Source: Roseivirga echinicomitans | Lineage (GTDB): Bacteria; Bacteroidota; Bacteroidia; Cytophagales; Cyclobacteriaceae | NCBI RefSeq assembly: GCF_001592935.1 | Contig: NZ_LRDB01000050.1 | Location: 310,001-374,000, forward strand | Length of the DNA: 64,000 nucleotides | Direction of reading: 5' to 3' | In this document: in pieces, positions 59,858-64,000 of the stretch | Layout: each line of letters begins with the position of its first letter | How positions within the stretch are numbered: the stretch's first letter is position 1 | Program-made: the position numbers and the translations under genes | Notes under the pieces: model-generated | Told to the model about the DNA's origin: nothing | What the model saw: the letters and a program-made list of their open reading frames with translations, nothing else | Databases searched by the model: none

Positions 59858-62800
59858 ATCAACAGATACATCAGAAAAAGGATTAGAAAGTCATATCACC
59901 AATTATTTGGTAGATGTAAATAGCTATGTCCAAAGAGAAAGCAAAGACTACAACAACCTGACCTGTTTAGATGAGGAAATGCTATTCCGGTTTCTAGAAG
60001 CCACCCAATCCAAGGCGCTAGAAAAACTCAAGAGGTATCATAAAGAGCTATATCAGCAGAAAATCATTAAACGCATCAATGACCAAATTCAAGCAAAAGG
60101 TGTCATTGAAGTATTGCGAAAAGGAATAGTAGATGGCTTTACCGATAACAAACTTCGCTTGTTTTATGACAAACCTGTTTCAGCATACAACGTAAGTGCC
60201 AATGCTTTGTACCAAGCTAATACCTTTTCGGTCATTCGTCAGGTGTACTATTCCGCTAAGAATAATAACTCGTTGGACATGGTGGTTTTCATCAATGGTT
60301 TACCTGTTATTACTTTTGAGTTGAAAAATGAACTGACCAAGCAAAATGTGCAACATGCGATATGGCAGTATAAAAAAGACAGAGATCCAAACGAAGAATT
60401 GTTTCGCTTAGGCAGGTTGGTTGTCAACTTTGCAGTAGATACAGAAGAAGTTTGGATGTGCACCCAGTTAAAAGGTGAAAACTCATACTTCTTACCTTTC
60501 AACAAAGGAAATAACAACGGACCAGGAAACCCACCAAACGCGGGAATCAAAACCGATTATCTCTGGAAAGAAATTTTAACCAAACATAGTCTCACAGATA
60601 TCATTCAGAACTTCTCGCAGCTCATTACGGAAGAGAAAGAATACACAGACAATAAAGGCAAAAAGAGAACGAAGAAAGAAAAGAAACTCATCTTTCCACG
60701 CTATCATCAATTATCAGCAGTTAGAGAAATTCTGGTTGATGCCCAAGAACAAGGTTCAGGTCAGAAATACTTGATTCAACATTCAGCAGGCTCGGGCAAA
60801 TCAAACTCCATTGCATGGCTGGCTCATCAGTTAATCGGATTGCATGATAAATCAGGAACAAACAACCTTTTTGATACAGCCATAGTAGTTACTGACAGAA
60901 GGGCATTGGATGCTCAAATCCGAGAAAACATAAAGCAATTCCAACAAGTTGGCGGTGTAGTTGAAGCGATTACTGAAGGGAGTAAACAATTAAAAACTGC
61001 TTTAGAAGAAGGCAAGAAAATTATCATCACCACAATTCAGAAGTTCCCTCATATTGTAGAGGAAATTGGAGAATTGCCAGGAAACAATTTCGCTATTGTT
61101 ATTGATGAAGCACACAGCAGTTTGAGCGGTCAAATGGCAAGAAAGCTGAATGAATCTTTATCAAAATTGAATGATGAAGATGAATTAAAAGCTGACTTGG
61201 AAGATTATGATGAAAATGAAAGTAGTGAGGTGACTGGGGAAGATTTAATCAGAACATTGGTTAAGTCAAGAAAACTCTTACCTAATGCCAGCTACTTCGC
61301 TTTCACGGCAACTCCAAAAAACAAGACATTAGAACTCTTTGGAGTTCCTTATCAAGAAGGCAACAAAACGAAGTTTAGAGCCTTTCACTTGTACTCAATG
61401 AAACAAGCCATAGAAGAAGGCTTTATCAAAGACGTACTTCAAAATTACACCACCTACCAAAGCTTTTACGCTTTACTTAAAAAGATAGAGGACGACCCAG
61501 AATACGATAAGAAAAGAGCACAAAAGAAACTCAAAGCTTATGTAGAAAGTCACGAACACGCCATTAAGAAAAAATCAAAACTGATGGTTGACCACTTTAT
61601 GGAAAACGTGATTCAAAAAAAGCGAATGGGTGGAAAAGCAAAAGCTATGATGGTGACCAGTAGCCGAAAAAATGCAGTGCAATATAAAAAGGCTTTTGAC
61701 GCTTATCTAAAATCCATAAACAGCCCTTATAAAGCTGTGGTGGCATTCTCTGGTGAAATAGATGGAGAAACGGAATCTAGTTTGAATGGCTTTTCGAGTA
61801 GCTCAATTCCTTCAGAATTTGAAAAGAGTGAAAACAGATTTCTGTTAGTTGCCAATAAATTTCAAACAGGGTTTGATCAACCGCTTTTGCATACTATGTA
61901 TGTAGATAAAAAACTGGGTGGTGTAAACGCTGTGCAAACACTTTCGCGACTAAACAGAAGTCACCCTCTGAAAAAGGACACTTTTGTGTTGGACTTTGCA
62001 AATGCAGCCGAAGACATAGAAAATGCTTTCAAGCCATATTTTGAAAGCACCATTTTAGGTGAAGCAACTGACCCAAACAAATTGTTTGACTTACAAGATG
62101 CAATGGACAATTATCAAGTGTATTCTCGTGAACAAGTAGAAGAATTCTCGAATAAGATATTGGCGAATGTGCCAGTTGACCAATTGCACGCTTCTTTGGA
62201 TGAATCATCGGCAATTTTTAGAGATGATTTAGAAGAAGAACAGCAAGCAGATTTTAGAGCAAAGGTTAAAACCTATGTTCGGCTATACATTTTCCTTTCG
62301 CAAATTGTGCCATTTGAAAACCCATATTTAGAAAGACTTTACATTTTTCTAAATCACCTACAAAACAAGCTGGGTGGCGATACTTCGGTGGATTTAGCAA
62401 AAGGTGTTTTGGATAACATAGATATGGACAGTTACCGTCTCCAATTGGAATCAACAACAAATGTGGTTTTAGAGCAAGGTGAAGATTTAAAACCAATCCC
62501 AACGGAAATGCGAGGTGGAGTAAATGACCCTGAAATAGACAGACTTTCAAATATCCTTCAAACCTTCAATGACCGATACGGAACTGAATTTGAAGATGCA
62601 GACAAGGTGCGACAAATGGCAGAAAACATCGCAGCTGATGTAGCTAAGAACAACGAATTAATAAGCTCAATTCAACATTCAGATGACCAGAATGCGAGAA
62701 TTACCAGTGATAAAATAGTTGGGGAAGAATTACTAAAACACATCACTACCAACTTTGATTTGTATAAGCTGTATTCAGACAACAATGAATTCAAAGAAGA

Positions 62801-62867
62801 CTTTTCCGCAATGATGTTTGGAGTGGTGAAAGAATTGATAAGTAAAGGTATAAATGCACAGAAGTAA
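59850..62867 (+). CDS. hsdR: Type I restriction-modification system, endonuclease/translocase subunit HsdR
   Basis: HsdR translocates and cuts unmethylated DNA. From the ATG at 59850 (a TTG one codon earlier is less likely) it has 1005 residues. The N-terminal PD-(D/E)xK nuclease is at about residues 140-160 (L-D-M-V-V-F-I-N-G...I-T-F-E-L-K). Helicase motifs follow: Walker A H-S-A-G-S-G-K-S-N-S near residue 310, D-E-A-H near residue 417, motif III F-T-A-T-P, and motif VI-like Q-T-L-S-R-L-N-R. A C-terminal helical domain, for assembly, ends the protein. All key residues are intact. It overlaps the DUF262-DUF1524 gene by 8 bases. No terminator is clear before the convergent gene. Confidence 0.95.
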   Translation: MTKSTDTSEKGLESHITNYLVDVNSYVQRESKDYNNLTCLDEEMLFRFLEATQSKALEKLKRYHKELYQQKIIKRINDQIQAKGVIEVLRKGIVDGFTDNKLRLFYDKPVSAYNVSANALYQANTFSVIRQVYYSAKNNNSLDMVVFINGLPVITFELKNELTKQNVQHAIWQYKKDRDPNEELFRLGRLVVNFAVDTEEVWMCTQLKGENSYFLPFNKGNNNGPGNPPNAGIKTDYLWKEILTKHSLTDIIQNFSQLITEEKEYTDNKGKKRTKKEKKLIFPRYHQLSAVREILVDAQEQGSGQKYLIQHSAGSGKSNSIAWLAHQLIGLHDKSGTNNLFDTAIVVTDRRALDAQIRENIKQFQQVGGVVEAITEGSKQLKTALEEGKKIIITTIQKFPHIVEEIGELPGNNFAIVIDEAHSSLSGQMARKLNESLSKLNDEDELKADLEDYDENESSEVTGEDLIRTLVKSRKLLPNASYFAFTATPKNKTLELFGVPYQEGNKTKFRAFHLYSMKQAIEEGFIKDVLQNYTTYQSFYALLKKIEDDPEYDKKRAQKKLKAYVESHEHAIKKKSKLMVDHFMENVIQKKRMGGKAKAMMVTSSRKNAVQYKKAFDAYLKSINSPYKAVVAFSGEIDGETESSLNGFSSSSIPSEFEKSENRFLLVANKFQTGFDQPLLHTMYVDKKLGGVNAVQTLSRLNRSHPLKKDTFVLDFANAAEDIENAFKPYFESTILGEATDPNKLFDLQDAMDNYQVYSREQVEEFSNKILANVPVDQLHASLDESSAIFRDDLEEEQQADFRAKVKTYVRLYIFLSQIVPFENPYLERLYIFLNHLQNKLGGDTSVDLAKGVLDNIDMDSYRLQLESTTNVVLEQGEDLKPIPTEMRGGVNDPEIDRLSNILQTFNDRYGTEFEDADKVRQMAENIAADVAKNNELISSIQHSDDQNARITSDKIVGEELLKHITTNFDLYKLYSDNNEFKEDFSAMMFGVVKELISKGINAQK

Positions 62868-62944
62868 AAGATGCTGAAAGTAATTGAAATAGAGCATGTA
62901 AAAGGGATTCAACACAAAAAGTTTTAAGTGAAAATTTCAACCCT

Positions 62945-63826
62945 TCACTCCTTTCCGCAGCAATGCTTGTACTTCTTTCCGCTGCCGCAGGGACAAGGTG
63001 AGTTGCGGCCAATGGCTTTGGGTTTAGCGTAAGAATCTTTGTCAATGACAGCGGTTAAATCTTGGTGAAACACTTTGCTGAGGGTTTCATACAATTGAGG
63101 ATGCTTCTCTTTGAGTAAATGGGGTCTTTCAAAAAAGTATTCACTGGCCACGGCAAAAAACTCTTGTCGGTTGGTGCTGCCATAACCGTCAATATCGGAG
63201 TGGCTGGCCAATATTTCGTCTGTTTTCTTTTTCACAAAGTCCAACCAAGGCAAGGCGTAAATTTTATCTTCAAAGCCCGGAGGAATGCCGTCTACTTCCC
63301 CATTTTCCTTATCAAATAAATGCGCAAACTCATGAATGCCTACATTCTTCTTGTCGTTGGTAATATCGAAACCCGCATGCAAAGCAGGTTTGGAGAGGAT
63401 CATTTTGCCTTCCATGGCGCCTGTGCCCACCATTCCGGTAATGATTTCGGTTGTGCTTCCGATATTATAATCTCGGTCGAAAGAACTCGGGTAGAGCAGC
63501 ACTTCATCTAAGTATTTGTAGTTCCAAGCTGGAAAGCCAAACAAGGGAATAACGGCACTGCTGGCCACTAAAAGTCTGTCTACCAAGTCCACCGTGGTTT
63601 GAACTCCCGTAACGGGTGTATCTGCTAAAAAGTGCTGTACATTCGATTCGAACTGCTGCTGCTGATGGGCATCGAGGTTACGGTAAAAATGGACATGCTC
63701 GGTGAGGATCGCTTTCCATTTTGGAGGCGTGGCTAAAAGCTTAGTGACCTTCTTTTTCTTTCTTCCCCCTAATTTTAAGGCCAAAAGAAATACCACCATA
63801 AAGCCAAGGATAATACTGAATACCAT
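62945..63826 (-). CDS. MtfA-family zinc peptidase with C-terminal SEC-C motif
   Basis: The 293-residue protein has one N-terminal membrane helix (I-I-L-G-F-M-V-V-F-L-L-A-L) and an MtfA/YeeI-type peptidase domain with H-E-F-A-H-L-F-D near residue 175 and an acidic third ligand in Q-E-F-F-A-V-A-S-E-Y-F-F. A SEC-C zinc finger at the extreme C-terminus has C-P-C-G-S-G-K-K-Y-K-H-C-C-G. E. coli MtfA is soluble, binds Mlc and is an aminopeptidase, and has no SEC-C. The membrane anchor plus SEC-C appendage is the distinctive feature here. It lies between the restriction operon and pntB and resumes the core genome. Confidence 0.88.
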   Translation of the reverse strand: MVFSIILGFMVVFLLALKLGGRKKKKVTKLLATPPKWKAILTEHVHFYRNLDAHQQQQFESNVQHFLADTPVTGVQTTVDLVDRLLVASSAVIPLFGFPAWNYKYLDEVLLYPSSFDRDYNIGSTTEIITGMVGTGAMEGKMILSKPALHAGFDITNDKKNVGIHEFAHLFDKENGEVDGIPPGFEDKIYALPWLDFVKKKTDEILASHSDIDGYGSTNRQEFFAVASEYFFERPHLLKEKHPQLYETLSKVFHQDLTAVIDKDSYAKPKAIGRNSPCPCGSGKKYKHCCGKE

Positions 63827-63839
63827 AGGAGCGCAATTA

Positions 63840-64000
63840 TTACAAATCCTTTACCTCAGCAATCAGTTTCTCCAATGAATCTTTCGCGTCACCAAAAAGC
63901 ATTCGGGTTTTATCATGAAAGAAAAGCTCGTTTTCTATGCCTGCATAGCCTGTGCCCATGCTTCGCTTCATGACAATCACATTTTTGGCGTCCAACACCT
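63840..64000 (-). CDS. pntB: NAD(P) transhydrogenase subunit beta, C-terminal end (5' end outside window)
   Basis: The last 53 residues are visible on the minus strand, ending at a TAA at 63840-63842. They match the PntB dIII domain end: [21 protein letters not shown] and M-L-F-G-D-A-K, where NADP is bound. PntAB couples proton flow across the inner membrane to hydride transfer from NADH to NADP. The gene continues beyond the right edge. It is 13 bases upstream of the MtfA-type gene on the same strand. Confidence 0.93.
   Translation of the reverse strand, partial: VLDAKNVIVMKRSMGTGYAGIENELFFHDKTRMLFGDAKDSLEKLIAEVKDL

Noticed and set aside
50105-62867. Prophage or integrative element
   Set aside because: No integrase, capsid, tail or attachment-site repeats were seen. 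The block looks like a defence island put together from modules.

Overview
The window reads as a chromosomal segment of a Bacteroidota bacterium, most likely a marine Cytophagales relative (Roseivirga/Fulvivirga-like). This is inferred from gene content rather than a marker gene. Pointers are a Porin_10 barrel, DUF3078, CarboxypepD_reg, VPS10/BNR and M1 peptidase proteins of Bacteroidota type, a short MenE, a Tgt without the usual zinc cysteines, AT-rich spacers, and TAnnTTTG promoter elements, some lying almost against the start codon. No rRNA, tRNA, prophage or CRISPR array was seen. Both edges cut genes: a membrane protein at the left and the end of pntB at the right.

Layout. 1-32.6 kb is dense core genome: a tgt-lptF/G-EamA operon on the minus strand; GT2, ECF sigma factor and rsmG; an orphan MacB-like permease; lpxK with a porin; Nif3 and a C4 zinc-ribbon coiled-coil protein; a menaquinone cluster (thioesterase, menF, menD, then menE beyond an inverted gene); an XRE-S24 regulator; a secreted BNR-repeat protein; an AtoE-type transporter; and aconitase. 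32.6-50 kb has more spacers and holds stress, metabolic and transport genes (DUF2383, peroxiredoxin, GT39, class III aminotransferase, SDR, MDR, response regulator, queuosine-precursor transporter, ABC-F, M1 peptidase, a frameshifted DUF1295 gene with DUF2177, a hydrolase, a lipoprotein). Its spacers carry several families of short palindromic repeats.

50-62.9 kb is an accessory defence island. It has a RAYT transposase flanked by copies of a REP-like palindrome. Next comes a type IV AbiEi/AbiEii toxin-antitoxin pair whose promoter and start region is tandemly duplicated with a 66-bp period. Last is a type I restriction operon with the order hsdM-hsdS-DUF262-DUF262/DUF1524-hsdR. All five of those genes overlap. 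The two GmrSD/SspE-like genes sit between S and R, the slot held by the anticodon nuclease PrrC in E. coli EcoprrI. I regard this composite operon as the most interesting system in the window. After it, core genome resumes with an MtfA-family peptidase carrying a SEC-C tail and with pntB.

Other points of note are a strong intrinsic terminator whose DNA also encodes the signal peptide of the next gene (15.9 kb), a T9 run that splits the DUF1295 gene (46.9 kb), and a Tgt lacking the Cys-x-Cys-x2-Cys zinc ligands.
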